NCBI GenBank assembly: GCA_021808035.1
Contig: JAKBCG010000001.1
Coordinates: 1-47,722 of the forward strand
Source of the DNA: Pseudomonadota bacterium
GTDB lineage: Bacteria > Pseudomonadota > Gammaproteobacteria > Steroidobacterales > Steroidobacteraceae
Reading direction: 5' to 3'
Length of the DNA stretch: 47,722 bases
The number at the start of each line of letters is the position of its first letter. Position 1 is the stretch's first letter. Below the pieces are notes generated by a model. It saw only the letters and a list, made by a program, of their open reading frames with translations, was not told where the DNA came from and searched no databases. Below are positions 26,241-34,811 of this stretch, in pieces. Both the position numbers and the translations under genes were made by a program.

Positions 26241-26741
26241 GTGAAAGCTGCCCACACCGGGACCCGCGGTTATGCTTGCCTGGCCGAAATCGAAGCGCCG
26301 CCGGCGCGCGTCTGGCGTGCATTGACCGAACCCGCGCTGGTGCGGATCTGGTCTGGAGCCGAGGCATGGATCGACGCGCGCGCCGGTGGCGAGTACCGGG
26401 TCGGCGACGGCGAGCGATGCCGGGAAGCGCGGATCGACGTCTACGAACCAAATCGCCGGCTGCGCCTGATCTACTTCGCCGAACGCGGGATGCCGCCGAG
26501 CGCGAGTGCGATCGTCGATGATTTCCTGCTCGACTCGCGCAAGGGACCCGGCCGGACGTCGCTGCGCCTGCTCGGCTCCGGGATCTGCGAGGCCGCCGCC
26601 TGGGACGCGTTCTACAAGCGCGTGCGGGTCGGCTGGGAGCGGGGGATGGCCCGGTTGAAGGTCGCGCTCGAGAAGCCCCCGCGAATGCGCCCACTGCCGC
26701 GGCCGCCGGCCGAGCCGCCGCTTCCCGGTCTCGACTATTGA
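26241..26741 (+). CDS. SRPBCC (AHSA1-like) domain protein
   Basis: A cytoplasmic START/Bet v1-like fold protein of about 166 residues. Typical AHSA1 features: EIEAPPARVWRALTEPALV, then RIWSGAEAWIDARAGGEYRV, a central RLIYFAERG strand, and a long C-terminal helix WDAFYKRVRVGWERGMARLK. A proline-rich tail (PPRMRPLPRPPAEPPLPG) follows. The start is uncertain: GTG at 26241 is used because the fold begins soon after; GTG at 26226 and ATG at 26187 are also in frame, the latter only two bases from the divergent MAPEG start. Function unknown; members range from Hsp90 co-chaperone-like to small-ligand binders. Confidence 0.8.
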   Translation: MKAAHTGTRGYACLAEIEAPPARVWRALTEPALVRIWSGAEAWIDARAGGEYRVGDGERCREARIDVYEPNRRLRLIYFAERGMPPSASAIVDDFLLDSRKGPGRTSLRLLGSGICEAAAWDAFYKRVRVGWERGMARLKVALEKPPRMRPLPRPPAEPPLPGLDY

Positions 26742-26822
26742 CCGATCCGATCGCGCGGCACCGGCCACGCTTGATATCCTAAGACCCCGCCCGCAGGTTC
26801 CGGCGACGGAGGAAAGGTTCGC

Positions 26823-27197
26823 ATGTTGGGCTTTCTGATTCGCGCCGCGATCGCTGCGCTCGGCCTGTGGATAGCGACCGCGTGGGTGCCGGGCATCACG
26901 ATCGACGGTCCGGCGACGCTCCTGTTCGCCGGGGTGCTGCTCGGCGTCGTCAACGCGGTCGTCCGGCCGATCGCGATCCTGTTGACGCTGCCGATGACGG
27001 TGTTTTCGCTGGGACTGTTCCTGCTGGTGATCAACGCGGGGATGGTCGCGCTGGTCGCGTGGATGCTTCCCGGCATGCACGTTGCGAGTTTCTCGGCGGC
27101 CTTTTGGAGCGCGTTGATCGTCAGCATCGTGAGCATGATCGGCTCGTGGTTCATCGGGCCGCGTGGCCGGATCCAGATCATCGTGCGGCGCGATTGA
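26823..27197 (+). CDS. phage holin family 4 (PF04020-like) membrane protein
   Basis: A 124-residue protein made almost entirely of four hydrophobic helices (FLIRAAIAALGLWIATAWVP, LLFAGVLLGVVNAVVRPIAI, TVFSLGLFLLVINAGMVALV, AAFWSALIVSIVSMIGSWFI). The NAVVRPI and LPMTVFSLGLF segments fit the chromosomal family named after phage holins, found in many bacteria without any prophage. The role is unknown. The ATG follows GGAGGAAAGG. No phage genes are nearby, so the name should not be taken as evidence of a prophage. Confidence 0.88.
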   Translation: MLGFLIRAAIAALGLWIATAWVPGITIDGPATLLFAGVLLGVVNAVVRPIAILLTLPMTVFSLGLFLLVINAGMVALVAWMLPGMHVASFSAAFWSALIVSIVSMIGSWFIGPRGRIQIIVRRD

Positions 27198-27218
27198 AGC
27201 CCCGGTGGGCGCGCGCGC

Positions 27219-28151
27219 TCAACCGGCGCCCGGCTCGCTCCCACCACGCCGCCCGTACCGGCCCGCCTGGCTGCGCGTCAACAGCAGCAGTCCCGCGATC
27301 ACCGTCGCCATCCCGGCGATCTGCCGGCGGGTCATGGTTTCGTGCAGGAAACGCCAGCCGAGGAAGGTCGCGATCGTCGGGTTCACGAAGCTGTAGGTGC
27401 CGATCACCGCCGGTGTCGTGTTGACCGCGAGCCAACCGTAGGCGGAATACGCGAAGCAGGAACTCACGAAGGTGAGGTACGCGAGCGACGCCGCCCCGGG
27501 CAGATCGAGCGTCCATCGTGCGGCCTCACCGGTCGCGAATCCGGTCGCGAGCAGCAGCGCGCCGCCGACGATCAGCTGCAGGCCGACGAACATCAAGGGC
27601 GCCATGCGCGTTCCCGAATTCCGGTAGTACACGGTGCCGAGCGACCACGCGAGGCAGCCGGTGACGACGGCGAGCTTCGCGGTGAGCATGCGCGTCTGCG
27701 GCTGCGCCGCCGGCGCGAGCATCAACGCCGTGCCGGTGAAACCGAGCGCGAGGCTCACGATCGTCGCCACGGTCAGTCGATGACCCCGCCGGCCGAGGGC
27801 GCCGAGCGTCGCGATCCACAGCGCCGAGGTGCCGTTTAGCAGCGCGACCTCATGCGACGGCAGGAAGCGCATCGCCCAGACGCTGAGTCCGTTGCTCCCG
27901 AAGACCATCAATACGCCGCAAACGGCCACGAGACGGTAATCTCTCGCCGTGCCCGGCCATGGCTCGCGCAGCCAGCGGCGGGCGACCAGGGTGAGCACGA
28001 GCCCCGCCATCGAGAAACGGGCACCGGCGAACAGCGCCGGCGGCAGGTGCGTGACCCCGACCTTGGTGAACAGGAAGCTCGCGCCCCAGACCAGGTAGAC
28101 GGTCGCAAGGGCCAACGCGAGCTTCGCCCTGCGACGGGAATCGGCGAGCAT
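27219..28151 (-). CDS. EamA/DMT family transporter
   Basis: Inner-membrane drug/metabolite-type exporter of 310 residues with about ten helices in two EamA repeats: YLVWGASFLFTKVGV with AGARFSMAGLVLTLV in the first, CLAWSLGTVYYRNSG and FVNPTIATFLGWRFLHETMT in the second. The pattern resembles YedA/RhaT-like DMT proteins. It lies 11 bases upstream of the tatC 5'-to-3' line on the same strand but after the tat genes in transcription order, so it may be the last gene of that unit. The substrate cannot be predicted. Confidence 0.9.
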   Translation of the reverse strand: MLADSRRRAKLALALATVYLVWGASFLFTKVGVTHLPPALFAGARFSMAGLVLTLVARRWLREPWPGTARDYRLVAVCGVLMVFGSNGLSVWAMRFLPSHEVALLNGTSALWIATLGALGRRGHRLTVATIVSLALGFTGTALMLAPAAQPQTRMLTAKLAVVTGCLAWSLGTVYYRNSGTRMAPLMFVGLQLIVGGALLLATGFATGEAARWTLDLPGAASLAYLTFVSSCFAYSAYGWLAVNTTPAVIGTYSFVNPTIATFLGWRFLHETMTRRQIAGMATVIAGLLLLTRSQAGRYGRRGGSEPGAG

Positions 28152-28169
28152 GCCGTCGGACGCGAGCGC

Positions 28170-28958
28170 CTAGACCGGAGCCCCGCGCTCGGATTCTTCC
28201 TTCGCGCGTGCGGCGATCTTGTCCTTAAGCAGCACCTTCGACATCACGATCCCGACCTCGTAGAGCACGTACATCGGCACCGCCATGAAACTCTGCGAAA
28301 CGGCGTCCGGCGGCGTCAGGAACGCCGCGACGATGAAGGCCCCGAGCAGCACGAAGCCGCGGTTCTTCGTCAGGGTGGTGATCTTCACGACGCCCGCCCA
28401 TACCAGGAGCACGGTCGCGATCGGCACCTCGAATGCGGCGCCGAATGCGAGCAACAGCACCATCACGAAGTCGAGGTAATTCCCCATGTCGGTCATCATC
28501 ATCACGCCCTTCGGCGTGGTGGAGACGAAGAATCCGAGCATCACCGGAAACACGAAGAAGTACGCGAACGCCGCGCCGAGGTAGAACAGCAGCACGCTCG
28601 AGATCAGCAGCGGTATCGCGAGCTTCTTCTCGTGGCGATAAAGCCCGGGCGCGATGAACGCCCAGGCTTGGTAGAGCACGTAGGGCATCGCGAGGGCGAT
28701 CGCGGCGACCAGCGCGAGCTTGAACGGCACCATGAACGGCGCGACCACGCTCGTCGCGATCAAGGTCGAGCCGGCCGGCAGCCGGTGAATCAGCGGCTTC
28801 GCGACCCACGTGAACAGCTGGTTCATGTAGGTCGCGGTCGGGATGAAGCAGATCCCGATCGCCATCATCGCCTTCAGCAGGCGATCGCGCAGTTCCAGCA
28901 GATGCGAGATCAGCGTGCCTTCGGCGAGATCCTCGGTCGTGCCTTCCGGTTCAGCCAT
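28170..28958 (-). CDS. tatC: Sec-independent protein translocase TatC
   Basis: Receptor core of the twin-arginine translocase, 262 residues with six helices. Recognisable: the cytoplasmic N-terminal GTLISHLLELRDRLLKA (normally HLxELRxRL), PYVLYQAWAFIAPGLYRHEK, FAYFFVFPVMLGFF, FGAAFEVPIATVLLVWAGVV and RGFVLLGAFIVAAFLTPPDAV. It overlaps tatB by eight bases, forming a tatA-tatB-tatC operon. It would export folded cofactor proteins such as the molybdenum hydroxylase large subunit at 43.6 kb, which has a twin-arginine leader. Confidence 0.97.
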   Translation of the reverse strand: MAEPEGTTEDLAEGTLISHLLELRDRLLKAMMAIGICFIPTATYMNQLFTWVAKPLIHRLPAGSTLIATSVVAPFMVPFKLALVAAIALAMPYVLYQAWAFIAPGLYRHEKKLAIPLLISSVLLFYLGAAFAYFFVFPVMLGFFVSTTPKGVMMMTDMGNYLDFVMVLLLAFGAAFEVPIATVLLVWAGVVKITTLTKNRGFVLLGAFIVAAFLTPPDAVSQSFMAVPMYVLYEVGIVMSKVLLKDKIAARAKEESERGAPV

Positions 28959-29343
28959 TGGGAGGGCGGATCGACGGCGTGACCTCGGCCGTCGGCGCCG
29001 CAGGGTCGGCGGGAGGCGCGGGTGCTGGCGCGTGCGGCGCCGGCGGATCGACGGAGCCGGTGGTCATGACCGGCGACGGATCCGCCGGTGGAATCGGATC
29101 CGGCGAGAGGGTGGGCGCGGACTGCGCGTTCGCGGCCGGGGACGTCGGTCGCGAACGCTGCCGCAGGAGCTCCTCGGCGCTCACTTCGCGCTCGAGCTGC
29201 TCGCTCAACTGCCGGCTGAGCACCCGTGCACGGCCGACCCAGTTGCCGATCTGTCGCGCGACCTTCGGCAGCCGCTCCGGCCCCAGCACGACCAGCGCGA
29301 TCACCGAAGTCAGCAGGATTTCCGAGAAGCCGAAATCCAGCAT
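28951..29343 (-). CDS. tatB: Sec-independent protein translocase TatB
   Basis: Partner of TatC in recognising twin-arginine signals, 130 residues. One N-terminal helix (SEILLTSVIALVVLGPERLP) with the characteristic LGPERLP hinge leads into an amphipathic helix (KVARQIGNWVGRARVLSRQL). The last half is a long proline/alanine-rich tail with no predicted structure, longer than the ordered part. tatA ends seven bases upstream and tatC overlaps downstream. Confidence 0.96.
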   Translation of the reverse strand: MLDFGFSEILLTSVIALVVLGPERLPKVARQIGNWVGRARVLSRQLSEQLEREVSAEELLRQRSRPTSPAANAQSAPTLSPDPIPPADPSPVMTTGSVDPPAPHAPAPAPPADPAAPTAEVTPSIRPPNG

Positions 29344-29350
29344 CGCCGCG

Positions 29351-29596
29351 TCACGCGCTGGTGTTCGGCGGTACCTTGGTCTCGCCTTCGCGTTTCGCGC
29401 CCGCGTCGAAGCCCGCGTCCGCGTCCTGCTTGATCTGCTTGACCTGTTCCTGCGTCTCGCCCTCGTTCATCGCGTCCTTGAAGCCCTTCACGGCCGCGCC
29501 GAGATCAGACCCGATCGTGCGAAGTCGTTTGGTGCCGAACACGACGAGCACGATCGCGAGGATCACCAGCAGCATCTTTGAATCGATCATTTCCAT
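29351..29596 (-). CDS. tatA: Sec-independent protein translocase TatA
   Basis: Pore-forming subunit of the Tat system, 81 residues. It has one short helix (LLVILAIVLVVFGTKRL) with the FGTKRLR hinge, then the amphipathic GSDLGAAVKGFKDAMNE and an acidic tail. The N-terminus MEMIDSK is shorter in aromatic residues than many TatA; ATG codons at residues 1 and 3 are both possible. First gene of the tat operon. Confidence 0.95.
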   Translation of the reverse strand: MEMIDSKMLLVILAIVLVVFGTKRLRTIGSDLGAAVKGFKDAMNEGETQEQVKQIKQDADAGFDAGAKREGETKVPPNTSA

Positions 29597-29651
29597 TCTC
29601 CGAATCCACGTCTGCCGTCTTGGACCCCGAATGATACGCGAAAGGTCCCGC

Positions 29652-29671
29652 GCTGGCCTGAATCGGCCAGC
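29652..29671 (-). terminator. hairpin between dtd and tatA
   Basis: GCTGGCC (29652-29658) and GGCCAGC (29665-29671) form a perfect seven-base stem with a six-base loop, 11 bases after the dtd stop on the minus strand. No T run follows, so termination is uncertain. A TATCAT sequence just beyond (29631-29636 complement) may be a -10 for tatA, suggesting that the tat genes have their own promoter. Confidence 0.4.
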
Positions 29672-29682
29672 CGGGGCGGCGT

Positions 29683-30120
29683 TCAGGATTCGAGCCAGAT
29701 CGTGACCGGACCGTCGTTGGTCAGGCTGACCTGCATGTCCGCACCGAACAGACCGCTGCCGACCGGCCCATGTTGCCGGCGCGCATGCTCCACCAGGGCC
29801 TCGAACAGCGCGCGGGCCTGCTCCGGCGGGGCGGCGCGAGAAAAGCCGGGGCGCAGTCCCTTGTGGGTGTCCGCGGCGAGGGTGAACTGCGGGACCAGCA
29901 ACAGCCCGCCGCCGACGTCGGTCACGCTGCGATTCATCCGTCCTTGGTCGTCGGCAAAGATGCGGTAATGCAGCATGCGATCCAGCAGACGCTCGCCCGC
30001 CTCGGTACCATCACTCGGCCGGATGCCGATCAGCGCGAGCAGGCCGGGCCCAATCTCGGCGCAACGCTCGCCGGCAATCGCGACGGAGGCCTCGGTGACG
30101 CGCTGCAGAAGCGCGATCAC
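29683..30120 (-). CDS. dtd: D-aminoacyl-tRNA deacylase
   Basis: Removes D-amino acids (and glycine mischarged on tRNA-Ala) from tRNA; cytoplasmic homodimer, 145 residues. The N-terminus VIALLQRVTEASVAI and the two active-site motifs are clear: LLVPQFTLAADTHKG (SQFTL in Escherichia coli; the first serine is proline here, a variant I believe occurs in other proteobacteria) and LTNDGPVTIWLES with the Gly-cis-Pro. The GTG at 30120 restores the normal N-terminus and overlaps the stop of the dehydrogenase gene by four bases (GTGA). Coupling to a catabolic gene is unusual for this housekeeping gene. Confidence 0.95.
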   Translation of the reverse strand: MIALLQRVTEASVAIAGERCAEIGPGLLALIGIRPSDGTEAGERLLDRMLHYRIFADDQGRMNRSVTDVGGGLLLVPQFTLAADTHKGLRPGFSRAAPPEQARALFEALVEHARRQHGPVGSGLFGADMQVSLTNDGPVTIWLES

Positions 30121-30923
30121 TGGGCCGTCCAACCGCCGTCGATGGGAATGGCCGTGCCGGTGATGTTGTGCGCTGCGGGATAACAGAGCCAAACCGCGAG
30201 AGCCGCGATCTCTGCGACCGTGGATACTCGGCGGGAGGGCTGTTTTTCGGTCAGCAGACTGCTCATCGCCTCTGCCTTCGATACGCCGAGTTGTCGTTCA
30301 CGCTCCTCGATCTGGGGCGCAAGCAGTGCCGTGTCCACCCAACCCGGACAGATGCAGTTGACCGTGATTCCGCCGGACTCGGCGCTGCCGGCCGCGGCGT
30401 ATTCGAGCGCCGCCACTTTCGACAATCCGACGAGCCCGAACTTGGCGGAGACATACGGCGATTTGTTGATTGAAGCGACCAGACCATGCACCGAGGCGAT
30501 ATTGATGACGCGGCCGTACCGCCCTGCAGCCATTCGCGGCAGCGCGTGCCGCATCGTGTGAAATGCCGCCGATAGGTTAACGGCGAGTACGTCGTTCCAG
30601 CAATCGACCGGGACGCTCGGCAGCGGCGCGGTGTACTGAATGCCGGCGTTGTTGACCAGGATCTCCAGATGATTCCACGAGAACACCTGATCCATCAGTG
30701 CATCGATTTGCGCGACGTCGCGCAGATCGCCGCCGAGGAACCGGGCATCCGGGCTTCCCGCTTGCTTGATTTCCGCGACCAAACGCCGAGCCTCCTCCGG
30801 GCCGACCAGACCGTGCGCAGCCACGCAGGCACCTTCCTTCGCAAAGGCGAGCGCAATTCCTTTGCCGATACCGCGGTCCGCCCCGGTTACCAGCACCGTC
30901 TTACCACGGAGTTCCCTCGTCAA
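30117..30923 (-). CDS. bdhA: 3-hydroxybutyrate dehydrogenase-like SDR
   Basis: Short-chain dehydrogenase of 268 residues that probably oxidises (R)-3-hydroxybutyrate to acetoacetate with NAD. The nucleotide site TGADRGIGKGIALAF and NNAGIQYTAPL, the catalytic INIASVHGLVAS and SPYVSAKFGLVGL (YxxxK) are intact. The combination GIQYTAPLPSVP, SVHGLVAS and GWVDTALLAPQIE is characteristic of the D-beta-hydroxybutyrate dehydrogenase branch rather than of FabG. It lies 27 bases after the carboxylesterase in the same direction, third in a receptor-esterase-dehydrogenase unit. A closely related hydroxyacid dehydrogenase is the alternative. Confidence 0.88.
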   Translation of the reverse strand: MTRELRGKTVLVTGADRGIGKGIALAFAKEGACVAAHGLVGPEEARRLVAEIKQAGSPDARFLGGDLRDVAQIDALMDQVFSWNHLEILVNNAGIQYTAPLPSVPVDCWNDVLAVNLSAAFHTMRHALPRMAAGRYGRVINIASVHGLVASINKSPYVSAKFGLVGLSKVAALEYAAAGSAESGGITVNCICPGWVDTALLAPQIEERERQLGVSKAEAMSSLLTEKQPSRRVSTVAEIAALAVWLCYPAAHNITGTAIPIDGGWTAQ

Positions 30924-30950
30924 GGCCGGTCTCTCCTCGTCGCGATGAAT

Positions 30951-32468
30951 TCAGCCCAGCACGCTCGAGGCCGGCGGCAGGTCGAGCCATAGCTTGCGCA
31001 ACGCCTGATAAGGATCCTGCTCGATCCGGGTCTCGGGACCGAGCACCAGGGTGGCGCGCTGGTCTGGATCGAAGCGAGGCCAGTTCGGAATGTCCGGATT
31101 ATTGGGGTCACCGGTCTTCGCAAAGGCCAGCCAGGTCGAAGCGAGCGCAGTGCACATGCGGCGGGCCTCGCTCGATCCGCTGCCCAGAATGGCGTCCCGT
31201 TCGTTGTACATCGACGCGGGCACGTCCATCGCGTGCGCCGCGCCGAATTTTCCGTCGAACGCGGGACACGGCCACTCCCAGAGGTATGTGTACACGGGAG
31301 TCCCGTGGCGGCGTGCCATGTCCTCCGCCTGCGCGTGCGCGAACCGCCGAAAGCCGGCGTCCGTGATGATCTGTGCGTGCAACAAGTACGGCGACTTCAC
31401 CGGGAAGTGCGCGCGATAGACGGCCGTGAGCGTCGCCGCTCGAGCGCCGTAGCGAACCGTGAGATTCTCCGTCAATTCCTGCTCGGTCATTGCGAATCGG
31501 TCGAAGAAAACACCCGCGTCGTCCAGGGTCGTCGAGATGATGATCGGCACGTCGCCACGACGCGCCGACCCCTCGCCGGCGGGCTGAACCGCCGGGAGAT
31601 GGGTGCCGTCGACGAAAGGCGCGAACGCGTGTGCGCCGACCGTCGTCTGTGCGCTCAGCAGGTCGGACCATGGTAAATCCCGAATTCGACCGATCGTCGC
31701 GCGCGTCAGACCGAGCTTCTCGATGAATGCCCGCGCCGCGCCTGCGGCGAGTTCCCGGGACGGGTGGCTCACCAGCGACCCGCTCTGCACGGCGGCTCTT
31801 TGAAACAGGCCGCGAGCCGCAGGCATGGCGAGCAGAGTGCTCACCTTCCAGCCGCCGCCAGACTGTCCGAAGATCATCACCCGGCCGGGATCGCCGCCGA
31901 AGCGTCCGATGTTGTCGCGAACCCACTCGAGGGCTGCGATCAGGTCCAACATCCCGGCGGCACCCGAATCCTCCCATCGGCCGGATGGATCGACGTCCTG
32001 AAGATCCAGGAAGCCGAAGCTCGACAAGCGATGGGTGACGGCGACGACCACCACATCGCCCAGGCGCGCGAGATTGGCGCCGTCATACATCGGGTGATTG
32101 CCCGAACTGATCGCGAAGCCGCCCCCGTGGATGCAAAACAGCACCGCCCGCTTGTCCTCGTGGCCGGTACCGGGCGTCCAGACGTTGAGATGCAGGCAGT
32201 CCTCGCTCAGCCCGCCCATCGCGACGTTCAGGTCGAATTGAATCAGACGCGCGTAGTCATGAGCGATGTCGTAGGGCACCTGCGGTGACACCGGGCCATA
32301 GCCGAAACAATCTCTCACGCCGGTCCATGGTGGCGGTCGCCGCGGGCGCTGGAAGCGGTTCGCTCCGGCGGTCGAGGCGCCATAGGGCACGCCCTTGAAC
32401 TGCCGGACGCCCGAGCTGACCAGCCCGCGGACGAGACCGCTCGCGGTCTCTACGGTGCAGAATTCCAT
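30951..32468 (-). CDS. type-B carboxylesterase/lipase family protein
   Basis: Serine hydrolase of 505 residues with the COesterase fold. No signal peptide is seen, so it should be cytoplasmic. The oxyanion block is HGGGF at 114-118, the early EDCLHLNVWTPG is family-typical, and the nucleophile elbow is FGQSGGG with Ser203 (more often GESAG). A His in GAAHAMDVP is the probable third triad member; the acid is not certain. It starts four bases after the receptor stop on the minus strand, so both are co-transcribed, and it is followed by the hydroxybutyrate dehydrogenase gene. A role in cutting an imported ester is inferred from this order. Confidence 0.9.
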   Translation of the reverse strand: MEFCTVETASGLVRGLVSSGVRQFKGVPYGASTAGANRFQRPRRPPPWTGVRDCFGYGPVSPQVPYDIAHDYARLIQFDLNVAMGGLSEDCLHLNVWTPGTGHEDKRAVLFCIHGGGFAISSGNHPMYDGANLARLGDVVVVAVTHRLSSFGFLDLQDVDPSGRWEDSGAAGMLDLIAALEWVRDNIGRFGGDPGRVMIFGQSGGGWKVSTLLAMPAARGLFQRAAVQSGSLVSHPSRELAAGAARAFIEKLGLTRATIGRIRDLPWSDLLSAQTTVGAHAFAPFVDGTHLPAVQPAGEGSARRGDVPIIISTTLDDAGVFFDRFAMTEQELTENLTVRYGARAATLTAVYRAHFPVKSPYLLHAQIITDAGFRRFAHAQAEDMARRHGTPVYTYLWEWPCPAFDGKFGAAHAMDVPASMYNERDAILGSGSSEARRMCTALASTWLAFAKTGDPNNPDIPNWPRFDPDQRATLVLGPETRIEQDPYQALRKLWLDLPPASSVLG

Positions 32469-32472
32469 GCGC

Positions 32473-34707
32473 TCACTTGAACCGATAATTCACCGACAGC
32501 CCGATGGTCCTGGGTTGCGCGAGAAATACCGGGACGGGCGCGGCAGGGTCGTACTCGTTCGCCAGAACGGATGCCGAGACCTCGCCGACCCGATCGAACA
32601 CGTTGCGTACGAACAGTCCGTATCGCACGTGATCCGATGCCCGGACCGACAGGTTGAGATCGGTGATGTTGTAAGCCCCCAGCTGGAACTGGGGGCTGAC
32701 GAGCGTGCCGAACCCCGCGTTGCGCTCTCCCATCCAACGATCGGTCGCGGTGAATGCGCCGGTGTACCCACCGTACCAGGTGAAATCGTAGGTACTGATC
32801 AGCGCGAAGTTGAAGCGGGGCGACACCGGCAGCCGGTCGCCGACCGAGTTCACGCCGAGCACCGGTGCGGTGGAGGTGAGCCGCGCATCCGTATAGGCCG
32901 CAGTGCCACCGAGTGTCCAGGTCGACGTGAGGCGATAGTTGAACAACATTTCGGCACCGGTCACCCGTGCGGTTCCGGCGTTCTCGAGCTGGTTCACCCC
33001 GCCGTTGTTCACCGTGACCTGAATGTCCTTCCACAGGATGTCATAGAGATCGAAGTCCAGTGTCGCTCGCTCGTCCAGGAAGGTGGACTTCTCGCCGAGC
33101 TCGTAACTCCACAGTCGGTCCGGACCGAAAGTCGGATTGCCCAGGCCGGGTTTCAATACGAAGTTGGGTCCCCCCGGGCGGAAGCCGCTGGCGGCGCGGG
33201 CGTAGACCATCACATCGTGGGTGATGTGATACTTCGGATTGAGCAAATACGTCATCACGCTCTGGTCGGAAGTGGCGACCGGCGGCGTCAAGGACGTGGA
33301 AGAGCCGGTCGCGAGCAGGCCGCTCACCGTCTCCTCGTACGCCTGCTTCTGGCGGCTGTATCGCAGGCCCATTCCCAGTTCGAACCGCCGGGTGAAGAAG
33401 AGCGTGCCGTCCGCGTAGGCGGCGTACTCCCGGTAGGTGCTCGGCAGGAAACTCGTGAATGGCGACAACCCGAAGAAGACCCCGCCTGGATTCGCGGTAT
33501 CGAACAGATCGACGATCTCGCTGGTCTTTTCGTTGCCGAGAAACCCGCCGATCAACCACTGGAAGTGGTCGTTCTTGCGGGATACCACCCGGATCTCCTG
33601 CGTGAACTTCTTGGTCGTCGTGTTGACGTAGAGGCGCCACGGATCCTGCCCGGCGCCGAAGGCGGCCAAGGCGGCGTCGTAGATCAAGCTGTCGTCCGTG
33701 TAGCTCGTGCCGTTGTTGACCTGGTAGCCGGTGATCGAGCTGACCTTGGCCCAGGGGGCCTGGTAGTCGATGGTCGCTGAATACAGGGTCAGGCTGTAAT
33801 CCGAGGGTTGGAACGTCGGATAGGCTTGATCGTACGTACCATAGGTCGGCTGCCCGGTCGCGGGATTGCGGAAGGCGACGTCCGCGCTCTCACTCGGAAT
33901 GTGCTGGGTCGATGCGCGCAGTACGACGTCCAGTTTGTCGCTGGGTCGTACCAACAGCGCGACACGACCTCCCTCGGATCGGGACCACCCGGCATTGTCG
34001 CGTCCATAGACCGGGTCTTTCGCGTAACCGGCATCGTAGGTCTGATAGCCATCGATTCGAATCGCGGCGACGTCCGTGATCGGGATGTTGACCAGTCCGT
34101 CGTAGGTATGGTTGATATGGCCATGCTGGGTGGATCCGAGCTCCGCTCCCACGTCGGCCTCGAAAGACCGCAATTCCGGCGTCTGGGACACGTACCTGAT
34201 CGTGCCGCCGAGCGACGTCGCACCGTACAGCGTGCCCTGCGGGCCGTTCAGCACCTCCACCCGATTGAGGTCGAAGGTGTTGATGTTCAGGCTCTGGTAG
34301 CCCACCCCGTTCGACGTGCTGGCGCCGAGTGGAATGTCGTCGAGATAGACGCCCGTCGCACTGCTGAGCTGCGAACCCGTGGTGATGCCGCGGATCACGA
34401 GGAGGTTGGTGCTGGCTCCCGTCGACGAGAAACTCAGTCCCGGCACGAAGCCCGCAAAGTCGTTCAGATCCCGCGCGTTGAGCTGGCGCAACGCCCCTGC
34501 CGTCAAGGCGGTGACCTGGCCGGAAACGTTCTGTATGGACTCGGACCGGCGTGTCGCCGTGACGACCACCTTCGTCAGTTCCCAGCTTGCCGCGCCGTTT
34601 CCTGCCGATGCCGCCGGAGGTTGCGTGCTCTGCGCCAGGGCGACGGGCGTGCCGATCGCCGAAAGCACGGCGGCCAGCGTCGCGAAGATGCGGTGAGATG
34701 TAGCCAT
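32473..34707 (-). CDS. TonB-dependent receptor of the TetR-controlled cluster
   Basis: Outer-membrane receptor of 744 residues. The signal peptide (about 1-26, LAAVLSAIGTPVALAQ) is followed by the TonB-box region LTKVVVTATRRSESIQNVSG, plug blocks NDFAGFVPGLSFSSTG and VEVLNGPQGTLYGATSLGG, and a barrel ending in NYRFK. The ATG at 34707 is preferred over GTG at 34713 because GGGGAG lies five bases upstream. It is the first gene of a unit with esterase and dehydrogenase genes, and the divergent TetR gene lies across a 502-base region with a predicted promoter and operator. The ligand is unknown; an ester is a reasonable guess. Confidence 0.94.
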   Translation of the reverse strand: MATSHRIFATLAAVLSAIGTPVALAQSTQPPAASAGNGAASWELTKVVVTATRRSESIQNVSGQVTALTAGALRQLNARDLNDFAGFVPGLSFSSTGASTNLLVIRGITTGSQLSSATGVYLDDIPLGASTSNGVGYQSLNINTFDLNRVEVLNGPQGTLYGATSLGGTIRYVSQTPELRSFEADVGAELGSTQHGHINHTYDGLVNIPITDVAAIRIDGYQTYDAGYAKDPVYGRDNAGWSRSEGGRVALLVRPSDKLDVVLRASTQHIPSESADVAFRNPATGQPTYGTYDQAYPTFQPSDYSLTLYSATIDYQAPWAKVSSITGYQVNNGTSYTDDSLIYDAALAAFGAGQDPWRLYVNTTTKKFTQEIRVVSRKNDHFQWLIGGFLGNEKTSEIVDLFDTANPGGVFFGLSPFTSFLPSTYREYAAYADGTLFFTRRFELGMGLRYSRQKQAYEETVSGLLATGSSTSLTPPVATSDQSVMTYLLNPKYHITHDVMVYARAASGFRPGGPNFVLKPGLGNPTFGPDRLWSYELGEKSTFLDERATLDFDLYDILWKDIQVTVNNGGVNQLENAGTARVTGAEMLFNYRLTSTWTLGGTAAYTDARLTSTAPVLGVNSVGDRLPVSPRFNFALISTYDFTWYGGYTGAFTATDRWMGERNAGFGTLVSPQFQLGAYNITDLNLSVRASDHVRYGLFVRNVFDRVGEVSASVLANEYDPAAPVPVFLAQPRTIGLSVNYRFK

Positions 34708-34767
34708 TATCACTCCCCGGAAACCATGGTGTTTTGAGAACCCCGCATCGGCCGGGAATCCACTATT

Positions 34768-34785
34768 TTTCAGCAGATGTTGAAA
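34768..34785. promoter_or_regulatory. candidate TetR operator at the receptor promoter
   Basis: TTTCAGCA-GA-TGTTGAAA is an 18-base palindrome with one mismatched pair. It sits just downstream of, and overlaps the start region of, the predicted minus-strand promoter, where a repressor would block transcription. Read on the minus strand (TTTCAACATCTGCTGAAA) it shares 10 of 18 positions with 35041-35058, including TCAAC and AAA. Confidence 0.55.
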
Positions 34786-34811
34786 TTATTCTAGAAGCTC
34801 GAGGCTGTCAA
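34783..34811 (-). promoter_or_regulatory. predicted sigma-70 promoter of the receptor-esterase-dehydrogenase unit
   Basis: A perfect TTGACA lies on the minus strand at 34811-34806. The -10 is AT-rich but ambiguous: AATAAT with a 15-base spacer or TAATTT with 17. Transcription would begin near 34776, inside the palindrome, about 70 bases before the ATG. Confidence 0.5.

Noticed and set aside
26823..27197. Prophage remnant suggested by a holin-family protein
   Set aside because: The family is a common chromosomal membrane protein and no phage genes, integrase or repeats lie nearby.
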